From the NCBI GenBank assembly GCA_027422505.1, contig JAPQWV010001603.1, forward strand, positions 1 through 64,000: 64,000 nt of DNA, written 5' to 3'. A model generated the notes under the pieces. It saw only the letters and a list, made by a program, of their open reading frames with translations. It did not search any database and was not told the DNA's origin. Positions 24,500 to 35,660 of the stretch are shown piece by piece; within the stretch, counting starts at the first letter, position 1; every line of letters begins with the position of its first letter. The position numbers and the translations under genes are program-made. The stretch comes from Craterostigma plantagineum. Lineage: Eukaryota; Streptophyta; Magnoliopsida; Lamiales; Linderniaceae.

Positions 24500-27400
24500 C
24501 TACAATGATATCACGAATAAAATGATACTTGACATCAATATGTTTAGTTCTTTCGTGATACATCTAATCCTTAGTAAAATGAATCCACTTTGACTATCAC
24601 AGAAAATAGTATTAACACCTTGACTCTGAGTTAATTCGCCTAATAACACTGTCAACCACAAAGCTTCCTTGGTCGCGTCAGTAATGGCAATGTATTCTGC
24701 TTCAGTAGTAGATAACGCCACTACATGCTGTAGAGTAGCTTTCCAGCTAACTGCACAACCTCCAATAGAAAATACATAACCAGTAAGAGATCGTCTTTTA
24801 TCGAGATCACCTGCATAGTCTGAATCAACGAAGCCAACAAGAGTATCACTGTTTCTGCCAAACTCCAAACAAAAGCTTAGAGTACCCTTCAAGTATCTGA
24901 GAATCCACTTCACTGCTTGCCAGTGTTCTTTTCCTGGATTAGCCATATACCTGCTAACAACACTAACAGCCTGTGAAATATCAGGACGTGTACATACCAT
25001 TGCATACATAATACTGTCGACTGCACTCGAGTACGGAACTCGTGCCATAAACGCTTCTTCCTCATCTGATGATGGTGACTGAGCAGCGCTTAGCCTAAAA
25101 TGGCTAGCAAGAGGAGTGCTGATTGGTTTGGCATCGCTCATGCCAAATCTCTCCAAAACCTTCCTGAGGTAACTTTCCTGGGTCAGGTGTAACTTACCAA
25201 CTCCTCTATCACGTCTAATCTCCATACCAAGAAGAATCTCTTAGTTGCTCCTAAATCCTTCATTTCAAATTCACCGTTCAATAAGACCTTCAACAATTTC
25301 CGCAAGATTCTTAGCCGCAATGAGCATATCATCAACATATAACAACAGATAAATGAACGAACTGTCATTTAACTTCCTGAAGTAAACACAACTATCATAC
25401 TTGCTCCTGGAGAAACCATGACCCAACATGAAAGAATCAAACCGTTTATACCACTGTCTTGGAGACTGCTTTAATCTGTATAAGGACTTCTTCAGTAAAC
25501 AAACTTGGTCTTCTTTTCCTTCAACATGAAGCCTTCAGGTTGCTTCATATAAATCTGTTCATCTAAATCGCCATGTAAGAACGCCGTCTTGACGTCGAGC
25601 TGTTCTAACTCCAAATCATATATGGCAACGAATGCAAGTAATACACGAATAGAGCTATGTCTACAACAGGTGAGAATACATCATTAAAATCAACACCTTG
25701 TACCTGACTATAGCATTTCGCGACTAATCGTGCCTTATACCTTGCATCGGCTGAACCAGATAAACCTTCTTTCTTCTTGAAGACCCACTTACATCCGACT
25801 ATTTTCTTTTTCTTCGGCGGCGGCACAAGAATCCAAGTACCATTCTTGTGCAGAGATTCCATTTCTTCATTCATCGCTACCAGCCACTTATCAGAATTAT
25901 CATCGCTTATTGCCTCCGAATAGGTAGAAGGTTCACCGCCTCCACCCGTTTTCTTGCGCCACTGATAAAGCGTACGAAACTAAATTCACGTACCGCTGTG
26001 GTAGTCGAATCTCCCGTCTCTCCCTATCTCTGCTATAGAATATTCCTGCTCGGTGCTTTCATATTCAACAGCATCTGAATCAGGTTCTGGCTCATCCTCT
26101 TGATCTGTTGAACTCGTAGCAGGATCATCTGAAGGATCTTTGTTGATCTCGAGCTCCACCTCGCTGTGTACACTATCCTTCTTTTCTTAATTAGAAGAAT
26201 TAGAAGACTCTTTTGAAGGATGTAACATAGAAGACTCGTCAAATGTAACATCTCTGCTAATTATGAATTTGAGTGACTTGGGATCAGGATTATATATCTA
26301 TATCCTTTCACCCCTGAAGCGTAACCGAGAAAAATACATTTCTTAGCTCTAGGCTCTAACTTTCCCTCGTTTACGTGCATATAAGCTGGGCACTCAAATA
26401 TTCTTAAGTTGGAGTAATCAGCAGGAGTACCTGACCATACTTCCTCAGGAGTCTTGAAATTGATCGGTGAACACGGTAAGCGGTTGACAATATAGCATGC
26501 TGCGGCGATAGCTTCAGCCCAAAAATCATTTAGTCAACCCAGCGTTAGAGATCATACATCGAGCTCTCTCTAAAAGTGTCCAGTTCATGCGCTCGGCAAC
26601 ACCATTTTGTTGAGGCGTCGTTCGAACAGTGTGATGTCGAGCAATACCTTCATTCTTGCAAAATTCGTTGAACTCGTTTCCACAAAATTCTAAGACATTA
26701 TCTGTCCGCAACCGCTTGATCTGTTTTCCTATCTGCTTTAATCAAAGCTTTCCATTGTTTAAATGTTAGAAAAACATCACTTTTCTGTTTAAGAAAATAG
26801 ACCAAGACTTTCCTTGAAAAATCAATGAAAGTCAACATGTATCTTGCACCACCTCTGGACGGAACACGAGAAGGACCCCATACATCAGAATGAATATAGT
26901 CCAAAGTACCTTTTGTCCTGTGGACAGCTGGCGAATTGAAGCTGACTCGTTTCTGCTTCCCAAAAATACAATGTTCGCAAAAGTCCATCTTACCAGTACT
27001 TTGACCGCAAAGGCCCCGCTTGCTTAAAATCGTCAAGCCTTTTTCTCCCATGAGTCCAAGTCGCATATGTCATAATCTCGTGGTATCAACCTCCGGGGAT
27101 GTCGAAACTGCAGCGGAACCTGTAACAGTAGTTCCCTGCAAAATATATAAATTTCCAGACTACAAACTTTCATCACGACAAGGGGACCTCTGGCAATTTT
27201 CAAAACTCCACCTTCACCTGAGAACCTGCACCCTTGAGATTAATTGTGCCTAAAGAGATAAGATTTCTCTTTATATCTGGAACATGTCTGACTTCTGTGA
27301 GCGTTCGGATGATTCCGTCAAACATCTTGATCCTAACTGTACCTTTACCAACAACTTTACACGGAGCATCATTTCCCATCAAGACGTATCCACCATCGAA

Positions 27401-28308
27401 TTTTTCATATGTGGAAAAACAATCTTGACTCTGACTTATGTGGTAAGAACAACCCGAATCTAAGATACATTCATTATCAGACAATAATATTTGCAGTTGC
27501 TACAAAAATAGTTCCATCGCTCTCATCAGCAGCTAAACTAGCTTCGGCGGGTTTATATATTGCTGATTATTTTTCTCCTTATTTTTTAATTTAAAACAAT
27601 CAGCCTTAATGTGACCCTTTTTCTTGCAAAAATTACAGACTTTATTTCTGTACCTGGATTTCGACCTTTCTTTAGATCTGCTATTTTCAGCGTCTCTACG
27701 CTCTGGTCTTCCCCGTGCAAATAGGCCTTCTGCCTGGCTACTACTTGTTTCTCCCGTAATATCACTGTCTATCTGTTCTTTCGATTGTAACGCGGATTTG
27801 ACACTAGAATATGATATTGTGTCTTTTTCGTATATAATCGTGTCACGAAAATGTTTTAAAGACGAGGGAAGGGAACACAACAATATTATGGCCTGATCTT
27901 CGTCCGTCACTTTAACTTCTACGTACGCCAAATCAATAATAATAGAATCGAATTTATCGAGATGCGAAAGAATAGAAGTACCTTTCGTCATTTTCATACT
28001 GTAAAGCTCTGCTTTAAATAAAGCCGATTCTCTTTAGTCTTTTTCATGTAGATAACTTTTAGCGCATCCTACATACCCATGGCTGTCGTCTCCGTGGCAA
28101 CTTCTTGTAAAACCTCATAAGAGAGATTTAATATAGTAGCCGATCTGGCTTTCTTGTCCAATTCATTAAATTGATCGTCCTTCATTTCGGTTGGTTTCTT
28201 CTTTGCGCCTTCAAGCGTCACCTCACAACCATCTTGAATGAGTATGGCCTCCAACTTGAGACTCCACATTGCAAAATTGACATTTCTGTCGAACTTTTCA
28301 ATTGACAT
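24500..28308 (-). pseudogene. Copia element 2 gag-pol, broken
   Basis: Gag starts at ATG 28308 (MSIEKFDRNVNFAMWSLKLE), breaks near 28070, resumes at 27997 and ends in a good knuckle CNFCKKKGHIKADC. Protease: ECILDSGCSYHIS. GAG-pre-integrase and integrase: [88 protein letters not shown] and LLYVDDMLIAAKN at about 25320-25360. RNase H: FVDSDYAGDLDKRRSL and ALSTTEAEYIAITDATK. Shifts or stops occur near 28070, 27530, 27200, 26710, 26520, 25600 and 25200. Most catalytic residues persist, so decay is recent or partly apparent. Confidence 0.85.
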
Positions 28309-28345
28309 TTTGTTATCGTCATGGTGGCTAAAATAAATCGGGTCA

Positions 28346-28357
28346 GCTCTGATACCA
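28346..28357 (-). promoter_or_regulatory. Primer binding site of Copia element 2
   Basis: On the minus strand it reads tggtatcagagc, complementary to the 3' end of initiator tRNA-Met, three bases inside the 5' LTR. Confidence 0.9.
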
Positions 28358-28360
28358 ATT

Positions 28361-28856
28361 TGTTAGAATATGCGGAAATTTCCGATAATTATTTTGCCCA
28401 AAAAATGACGATAATAAATAACGAGACGAAAAATAAATTGGGACAATGACACGAGATTTACGTGGTTCGGTCAGAATGACCTACGTGCACGGCCGGAGGG
28501 TAGAACTTCTTTATTATGTGGATGATTACAAACACGTATACTGATGTGATACAAAAACAGCTACACAACTAGGAGTAAGCTACAAAGAAATATCGGAGAA
28601 GTGGTGACCGAGGAATAAACCCTCGCTGAACTGAAGATGTTGTGGTCTGTGGTGCTCTTTCTCCCTCAGCTGAGCTCCCTATTTATAGGCATAGCTTAGT
28701 ATCGATTTTCCATGTGAACGTGCCATTTCTTTTGACAAAACAATTCGGCTAGCCGTGCTTTCAACTTGCCAACTCTTGAAAATTATAGCCCACGTGAGAA
28801 TTGAAAAGCCACATTTGACTTGTGCTTGGACGGTGGTACAAAGGTCACAATCAACA
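28361..28856 (-). repeat. 5' LTR of Copia element 2 (496 bp)
   Basis: On the minus strand it begins TGTTGATTGTGACC and ends TTCTAACA, followed by three bases and the primer site. A TATA-like tatttata lies near 28680 on the plus strand (tataaata on the element strand), plausible as its core promoter. Confidence 0.88.
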
Positions 28857-29300
28857 ATAATAATGACAGTTACAGCTCTCATGTTTCCCTCCTGACTAGG
28901 CATGGATATGTCTCTGCCTTGCTTCAAATTCAGCCAGGATTTCAGGACGAGGTCAACTTGTTGGTGAAGCTTCGTCATCCAAATATTCTCCAATTTCTAG
29001 GGGTTGTTACTGACAAAAAGCCCTTGATGTTAATTACATAGTACTTACGAGGGGTGAGCGTTACATTCTACTGTTTCATGTTTAATTAGTTTCTGATAAC
29101 TCAAGTATGTACTTCCTTCTATACTCTTTGCCAGGCTGATCTTCATCAGCATATAAAAGGAAAGGGGGCACTGAATCCTTCAACTGCCGTCAATTTCGCA
29201 ACGGATATAGCCAGCTATAATAGAGAATTACCATATTACCCTCGTCTTTTCACCAAGTATAACACCCCTTGAGCATTAGTGTTAGCGTGTTAGCTGTGAG

Positions 29301-30008
29301 CAATGTTTTGAAAAGCGTATTGCGTACTCCGTAGCGTTTTAGTGCCGATAGCACGTAGCGTAAAAAGCGTACGTATTGCGTGAGTATTTCGAGCTAAGCT
29401 ATTTATGATAACAAGAAACATAATATTGTCGGACGAAGCGAAAGAAATGATTTTAACAGGTATAAGTGTAAATCTAATTAGTATAAAAGTAAAATAAAAA
29501 TATATTATATTAACAAAGTTTCATGAACATTATGTTTTACATCTAAATCAGTATCACTGGTTTTGAGTCGGTGTTCAAAAATATTGAAAACATAACTACT
29601 AAAAATTTGACGAACCTAATCTTAGAAGAGGTAGTCTTTAAAAAATGATTTTAGTGGATATAAAAAATATAAGATATACATGTCATTTTGATCGTTGTTA
29701 ATAAATAATAAATTAGATAAGTTTATTTATTTTTATCCCATAAATTACATTTAATAATCGAATTTTTATAATTGTGGAAGTAGAAATAAGTTAAAAAACA
29801 ATTGAAAAACAAAAATAAAACTATATGTTTCTCAGACGTTGTCTCAGTAAAAGTACATTGGCGCAGGCACAGCCAGTACTTCTCTCCTCCATGTAATAAA
29901 TAATAGATTGAGTTCGTACGCTTTTTTTTTTACGCAACGTAGCGTTTAACGAAAATTTCCGCTTTTGCGCGCGTTGACGCGCTCGACATGACACTTTTAA
30001 AAACACTG
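29301..30008. mobile_element. Non-autonomous hAT element (708 bp) with exact 8-bp TSD
   Basis: The left end reads caatgttttgaaaagcg and the right end, reversed, cagtgtttttaaaagtg, giving imperfect terminal inverted repeats. Subterminal copies of gcgta/tacgc words continue inside on both ends (29310-29395 and 29925-29985). The 8 bases gctgtgag occur at 29293-29300 and 30009-30016, exactly flanking it; 8-bp duplications are the mark of hAT insertion. The AT-rich interior has no transposase, so an autonomous partner must have moved it. It lies in the kinase pseudogene where the HRD and DFG exons should be. Confidence 0.88.
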
Positions 30009-30627
30009 GCTGTGAGCGACTAACTAATTTGCCATGTCCAAACTGTTGATTATTTCTTTTTCGATCAAATCTTGTACTCTTTCAACGTTTCTTCTTCTTA
30101 AAAGACCGCTACATGGCGCCCGAAGTATTCAAGCACCGCAAGTACGACAAGAAGGTCGGTGTATTCTCTTTTGCCATGATACTGTACGAGGTACAAAATT
30201 TTCATTTTTTCTCCCTTTTACCGAAAACGGTTATGTAACCAATAGCATACTTCTGCGCAGCTGCTCGAAGGCGATCCACCAATGTCAAACTACGAACCAT
30301 ATGAAGCAGCGAAATACATAGCAAATGGACACAGGCCGATATTCAGGGCCAAAGGCTATGTATGCGCCAGAATTGCGAGAGTAAGAATATCAATCAACCC
30401 TAACCCAACCTAAAAACTCAGACGGGTCGAAATTTAAAAATAAAAACACGACTCGTTTAGATGATCCAAACCCGGCCCGCTTAGCAACTGTTTTGAGTCA
30501 ATTATTGCAGGTTGACGGAGCAATGCTGGGCGTGAGGCCGTCGTTCTTGGACATTCTTAAGCGACTCGAGAAGATAAAGGAAACCCTTCCTTTGGAACAT
30601 CACTGGCACATCTTCGCTTCTTCTTGA

Positions 30628-30851
30628 TATACCGTAAGGTATTTTTTTTTAATCTTCGCCGTCGCCGCAACTATTTGTGCTTATCACTCTCTCAATAATT
30701 GATGCAACGTTTGGTTTTTGAGATCATTTATTTTCTCCCATTTTCTGTGAATTTATTTTCATTTTCATTTGGTTACTTCAAATTGGTACAGCAAAGAGTC
30801 AGGTCGTAACCTTGCTTGTTGTATGATCTTTGACCAAAATACTACTAATAC

Positions 30852-30887
<36 letters not shown>

Positions 30888-31305
30888 ATGATTCGCATCA
30901 TTGATTAGGGACTATCCAGGAGAAGAGAGCCTCGCTACTAGCTGCTATGCGATTAAAAGTAAATGTGAAACTACATCAACCAAGATATCGTGGTTACTTT
31001 AGATCTCAAAAGATTAACCTTAAGCCAATCGTGCCATGTAATTTAGTAGCAGAAAAAACGACGATCACAATCCAACAACCGAGAGACCACAAATCAAGAT
31101 GGACAAGCATTTAAACATACGATAAAACAAGAAAATCTCAAACGCGGATTTTTCTGGATCAATGTAAGTGTAACTATCCATCCCATAGAATATATTAGTT
31201 CTCGACATCCAATATAAGCTATTCAAAATCCATCAATCAATTCTATAGTAAAAAATTTATCCCAATTGTTAATCGATCGACCCACAAAAAAAAAGCCCAA
31301 GTAGA
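30628..31305. other. Intergenic between kinase pseudogene and GCK gene; (CT)n microsatellite
   Basis: A (TC/CT)n run of 31 bases lies at 30856-30886. The remainder is AT-rich, and the right part (about 31000-31305) is probably the 3' UTR of the minus-strand GCK gene. No other gene is seen. Confidence 0.6.
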
Positions 31306-31819
31306 TTACGCATTTTCGCCAGAAACCTCCAAAGATACCACCTTTTCTTGACTGCCGCCATCGCCGCCGGCCAATTCCTCCGACGGCTGCTTCGCAGCCT
31401 CTGCTTCAGCTGCTTTCTCAGCTTCCAAAAGGGGAGCGTAGTAATCAGAATGCACCTCCATGCACTTCTTCAAAGCTGCAGTTACTTGAAAGCACTTCTC
31501 AACGATGTCTTCTTTATTCCTCTCGCCTTCTTCGACGCACTTTTTGCCAATGGATGAACTCTTCTCTACATCCGCCGCCCTTCATATACAAGCAGAAACC
31601 ACACTCGCCTTCTTCCTCTTCTTCTTCTTCGTCTTCTCCGGCGGATTCTCTGCCCTTTTCTTGGGGATCGTCCCTGCCTTCGTTGGGAATCTGTCGATCA
31701 TCTGAGGAAATTGATGGGTTTTCTTGTTCTTCTTTAGGATCGCCGACGCCGCCGACGACTCCTTCCTTGGATGGGATTTCTGGGGATTCTTGAATTGGGT
31801 TTGAGGAGGAACTCGTCAT
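31306..31819 (-). pseudogene. GCK-domain protein, one single-base frame break
   Basis: ATG at 31819 opens an acidic, low-complexity N-terminus (Pro, Ser, Glu runs, EDEEEEEEEGE). The GCK domain follows: CGFCLYMKGGGC...F..W. After WQK the frame slips at a run of five T on the plus strand (31541-31545); dropping one base restores CVEEGERNKEDIVEKCFQ and CMEVHSDYY, the second half of the Cys-paired domain, to a TAA at 31306-31308. Total length 514 equals 171 codons plus one base. GCK domains are small Cys-rich plant modules of unknown biochemical role. There are no introns. With one slip in a homopolymer, a working gene with a consensus error is as likely as a pseudogene. It is divergent with the next gene. 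Confidence 0.8.
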
Positions 31820-32262
31820 GGTGGAGCTAGGGTTAGGTTCGTCAATGTTGGCGGCGGCTTCTTTTGGTGGGTGGTCTGAAATCTCAATTTCCTTAAACCC
31901 TTCCTACGTTTATTGATTTCCTTGATTTGAAGCTATGCCTTGTTTTTGACTAAAGATAAACAAGATCATCTAGAAGGGTTCAAATGTCAAAATTAGGGAA
32001 AAAAAAAGATTTCTTTGTAATAATCGTGGGAACTCGCTAAGCTTTTTCGGTGATTATGATGCGGTATTATGGACTTCACTTATTGGCACATAATATAATA
32101 TGTGATATTTAAAATGCGAATATAAAAGAAATTAAATATATATTTATTTGGTTATGTAAGAAATGAATAACATTGGAGTTGCAGTAAGAACTTACAGGGA
32201 AAAAGTTCTGTGAATTTTTTTTTTCACTGTTGTGCGCCATTCTTTTCCCTTTTGATGAATCA
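31820..32262. promoter_or_regulatory. Shared upstream region of two divergent genes (443 bp)
   Basis: This stretch separates the GCK ATG (31819, minus) from the HDHD3-like ATG (32263, plus). Both promoters and 5' leaders must lie within it unless more distant. No clear TATA box was picked. The role as a bidirectional promoter is inference from layout. Confidence 0.45.
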
Positions 32263-34018
32263 ATGGAGTCCCCTGCTCTATTAAGGGCTTTCAGAATCAA
32301 ACCCTCGAATCTCAGTTTTGCAAAATCCATTCCAATACGGTGTCGTTCCATGTCCTCTTCCTCTCCAGCTATTCACACAGTTAGTTTCTTCGATCATTAC
32401 ACTCAGTTGTTGCTATAAATTATGCGTAAAAAGGATGGAATTAACGCCTGCTGACGCCCACTCTCACCATCCCATTCGCGAATTTTGTTTTTCTGACTTT
32501 ATTTTTAAGATTTTGCTTCTTGTTGCAAATTTATCTTCTTTTTTCAGGCAAGAAATCTAAGGCGTACGAAGGGCTATTGTTAGACGCTGGTGGCACGCTC
32601 TTGCAATTGGCTAAGCCCGTCGAGGAGACTTACCTGACCATCGGCAAAAAATATGGTCGAAATTTCTCGAGCTAATTAATTCTTGTAACTAAGAGAAAAA
32701 GATTTGATTTTTGTCGTGAATTGTTGTGTTTTCTTGCTTGCTAATTGCATCGTGCCAATTTCTTTGTGATTCTGTGCCTTTTTTCTAGGTTTGAAGCTCA
32801 CTGAAGCTGAGATAAAGCAAGGTTTCAGAAGAGCTTTCTCGGCACCATGGCCAGAAAAACTTCGTTATCAGGTGCTCATCGAACTCTTTTGTAATCGACT
32901 TTAAGTGTTCGATCTTTCAAATGCTATTTGGGACATCGTCTATTTGTGTTACGAATATTTCGAGAAGTTTTGGTGCTAATGTTATCCGATCACTGGTCGA
33001 ATTAGTTGAGACCACATTGGGGCGAAATATTCTTGTTCAATAGTGATCGATATTTTAGTTCAATTGGCTATATTTCTATCCAAAATGATTAACAGGGCGA
33101 CGGAAAACCATTTGGAAGCTAGTTGTATCCGAAGCCACGGGCTGTAATGATCCAAATTACTTCGAAGAAGTCTATGAGGTCATAATCTTGAGCTTCTTAA
33201 GCCCAAATAATAACACTAAACTACATTCGACTTTATATTCTCTATGAGTGCACGCCATTTATCTCATATTTAGCTACACTTTTTTTTCCCTTGGACAGTA
33301 CTATGCTCAGGCGAAGCATGGCATCTTCCCACGGAGCTTATGAGACGATGAAATTGTTGAAAGTCGATGGAGGTCAATAATAAATTAATTCCCCATATCT
33401 GCTTTGGCGTAATGTATTACTTCATCGTTTATTTTAAGCAAACCTGTAATAATCAACGACGCAGTTAAACTAGCTGTTGTGTCTAACTTCGATTCTCGCC
33501 TGAGGAAGCTGTTGAAGGAGCTATGCGTAATAGATCTGTGCGTTTCAAATTTCTTGGAATTCAAGCTTATTACGCTGATGATATGATAATCGAACTGCTG
33601 CGTTCTTGACTTAGGTTTGATTCTGTGATAATTTCGTCGGAGGTGGGCTATGAAAAACCCGAGAGGATATTCAAAGTGCTTTAGGTATATATGGGACGTA
33701 CTACAGTTACGGGGAAAAAACTTTTCGCTTGGGAGTTTTTTTTCCGTTTATTAATGAATATATATTGCAGATGAAATGTCGGTAGATGCCAGCAAAGCAG
33801 TTCATGTCGGGGACGACGAAAAGGCGGACAAGGCAGGCGCTAACGCAGTTGGAGTTGAATGCTGGTGAGAGTTATTACATTAACAACACACCGCAATAAA
33901 TAGCGCAAACTCTCTGATGATTTTGAAATGACGTTTTTATGGCGTAATATAGGTTGTGGGATCGGACGTGAAGGACTTTTCGGAGATACGCGATCGAATT
34001 CTGTCGGTCGAGTCTTGA
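32263..34018 (+). pseudogene. HAD-family hydrolase, HDHD3-like, nine exons with several one-base losses
   Basis: Exons as read: 32263-32379, 32549-32655, 32789-32871, 33096-33178, 33299-33372, 33465-33537, 33615-33684, 33771-33864, 33953-34018, nearly all with GT/AG borders. Exon 1 is Ser/Arg-rich, like an organelle transit peptide. Exon 2 has the HAD nucleophile motif LLLDAGGTLLQLAKP, exon 3 [20 protein letters not shown], exon 6 LAVVSNFDSRLRKLL (motif II), exon 7 SSEVGYEKPE (motif III Lys) and exon 8 VHVGDDEKADKAGANAVGV (motif IV acids). HAD enzymes hydrolyse phosphate esters; the substrate is unknown. Frame breaks: exon 1/2 junction, about 33112 (a T), about 33310 and 33329, about 33678, about 33958 (a G). 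All splice sites and catalytic motifs survive, so consensus error should be excluded before calling it dead. Confidence 0.8.
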
Positions 34019-34084
34019 GTTTTTTGCTTATATTTTTTAAAGCAAAAAAAGTTATTTACCTTGAATAATAAGTAAATAAATGAT

Positions 34085-34088
<4 letters not shown>

Positions 34089-34122
<34 letters not shown>
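34089..34122. repeat. (AT)17 microsatellite
   Basis: Uninterrupted at repeats over 34 bases, just downstream of the HDHD3-like gene. Confidence 0.95.
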
Positions 34123-34125
<3 letters not shown>

Positions 34126-34643
34126 ACCAACTTTTGAAATTAGGGGTGAAAGATGACTCGAAGTGCCGCGATTGAAGGTCATGCTAATGTTGACCTAAAT
34201 CATTACTGTTCGAAAGCTCACTCCGACAGTAATGTTGTAGGGTGGCGGAGGGAGGTGATGGGAGTGCCGTGAATACCGAAATGCTAAAAGATGGGTTTTT
34301 TAGGGTGGTAGAAATAATTAAAACTGAAAATATCTGTAATTTGAAAATTATAAATTAGGGAAAAAAATATGATAGAAATTTAAGGTCACTACTGTTTAGG
34401 GCTATTATTTTTGTTATGACGTGTAGAAAATCTATCAGAGCCAGGTTGGTTTTTACCCATATAATAATAAATCATTTTATTAGATGTGCCTTTTCTCTCC
34501 CCTTTGAAATTATTAGCCGGTCCTCGCGGAAGATGGCTAGAAACAACGAAGCTTTTCGAGCACTCTCCTTATAGAATTCGAATTGGTTTCTGAAAATGAA
34601 AAGTCGACATTCGAGGTACATTATCTTCTTCGTGGACTCATGG
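34123..34643. other. Intergenic; right edge similar to the RING-H2 3' flank
   Basis: No gene is seen. From about 34510 to 34640 the sequence resembles 52280-52390 (for example the gaattcgaattggttt word), the 3' flank of RING-H2 copy 2. It is therefore the far side of the RING-H2 copy 1 flank, split off by the 10-kb Sirevirus. Confidence 0.55.
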
Positions 34644-34648
34644 TATTT

Positions 34649-35620
34649 TGCTAGTAATACGAATTTAAACATTCAGATTAATAGTTTGGTGTTGACACTT
34701 AACTAACTGCAGCTTAAGATATGAACCGGAGATTCGAAATATCGTCTACACTAAGGAAAGAGCCCTGCACTGGAAAGACCGGATTGTGCTATGAACGAAA
34801 GAACCCAATTGAATACCGGTCCATTATAATTGCCAGCCAAACAACAAACAACACTGAAACAAGATTGACCGACTTTGTACAAGTTGGATACAAAGACAAG
34901 AGCGAACTAAGACAAAAGATAATTTCAGATAGGCAATCAATAAAGGCTGCTAGCCAAGATGAAAGAATAGGTCAATTAGCGCAAATTAGGAATGAAGCAA
35001 AAGTGGCAGGATAAACCGCAGCAAAGACCGGGCAGGCCAATTTTGGAAAAGTCAATTCACGCACTGCTCAGAGTGAAGAGTTTATCCCACAACGGCTTCA
35101 AATTCAAACCTCAACTATAGAAGGTGTAATACAAGCTGAAGACATTCACTTCACGCATCCTAAGCTATTATCAACGACTTTCAAAACACTTCGAAGAGAG
35201 AAATCAAAAGTGAAGTCTCGAGACCTATAACTGTTCGTAGTTTATGCTCTTTATTCCAACGGACTGTAAAAGATGTTGAAGTAAGTGGATTGTTTCATAC
35301 GACTGCCTAAGCGATTCACTAGATTAAGCTGTGTTTGGCTTGGTAGGTTGTACTACATGTTGTATAACTGAAGATCTAGTGAATCTTCCTCCGGAGGAAG
35401 AAGGGGAGACGTATGAGAGTTAACTCCGAACTTCCATAAACAACTCTATTACTTACACACACACTTCATTTCACATCGGTTACTTGATCGTTCAGTATCA
35501 TCTTTCGCACCTATACTGACCGATCAGTGATTGATACTAGTCAACGCACAAACCAGTTAAATAATCGAAAAAGACCCAACCGTTTATTCACCCCTCTAAA
35601 CGCGTTAACCGATCCTAACA
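34649..35620 (+). repeat. 5' LTR of the Sirevirus-like element (972 bp)
   Basis: Collinear with 43722-44688 over its whole length. Differences are substitutions plus many one-base gaps, often in homopolymers. It has TG...CA ends and is preceded by tattt. Confidence 0.9.
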
Positions 35621-35660
35621 AGTTGTATCGAAGCGGGTTCATTCAATCATCAACCGATAA

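Larger units (their letters stand above)
23961..28856 (-). mobile_element. Copia element 2 (Tork/TNT1-like), distal LTR truncated
   Basis: Two LTR copies flank a minus-strand gag-pol. The right copy (5' LTR of the element) is complete at 28361-28856; the left copy (3' LTR) lacks its last 160 or so bases. A Met-tRNA primer site lies just inside the right LTR. GAG-pre-integrase and RNase H wording ([36 protein letters not shown]) resembles TNT1/Tork copies. It lies in the kinase pseudogene, head to tail against the cut end of Copia element 1. Confidence 0.85.
18034..30627 (+). pseudogene. Ankyrin-repeat / integrin-linked-kinase-like protein kinase, dismantled
   Basis: Such plant kinases join N-terminal ankyrin repeats to a Raf-like kinase domain. 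Exons seen: 18034-18342 (ankyrin: HAHQNDAAALRKLLEEDPSL; TGA at 18289-18291 where Cys is usual), 18579-18646 (one-base loss), 19205-19315 (HFEPRPVPPPLPNKCDW, LIGK), about 28934-29053 (EVNLLVKLRHPNILQFLG; TAG at 29039-29041), 29135-29214 (ADLHQHIKGKGALNPSTAVN), 30111-30190 (MAPEVFKHRKYDKKV), 30261-30380 (EGDPPMSNYEPYEAAKY) and 30511-30627 (RPSFLDILKRLEKIKE, stop TGA 30625). The Gly loop with its catalytic Lys and the HRD and DFG exons are absent, so kinase activity is impossible. Two Copia elements and one hAT element lie in its introns. The acceptor before 19205 may also be lost. Confidence 0.9.

Noticed and set aside
31348..31793. Plus-strand open stretches (Ser/Phe-rich) over the GCK gene
   Set aside because: They are the complement of its acidic Glu run and GCK domain; the minus strand has the known Cys pattern.
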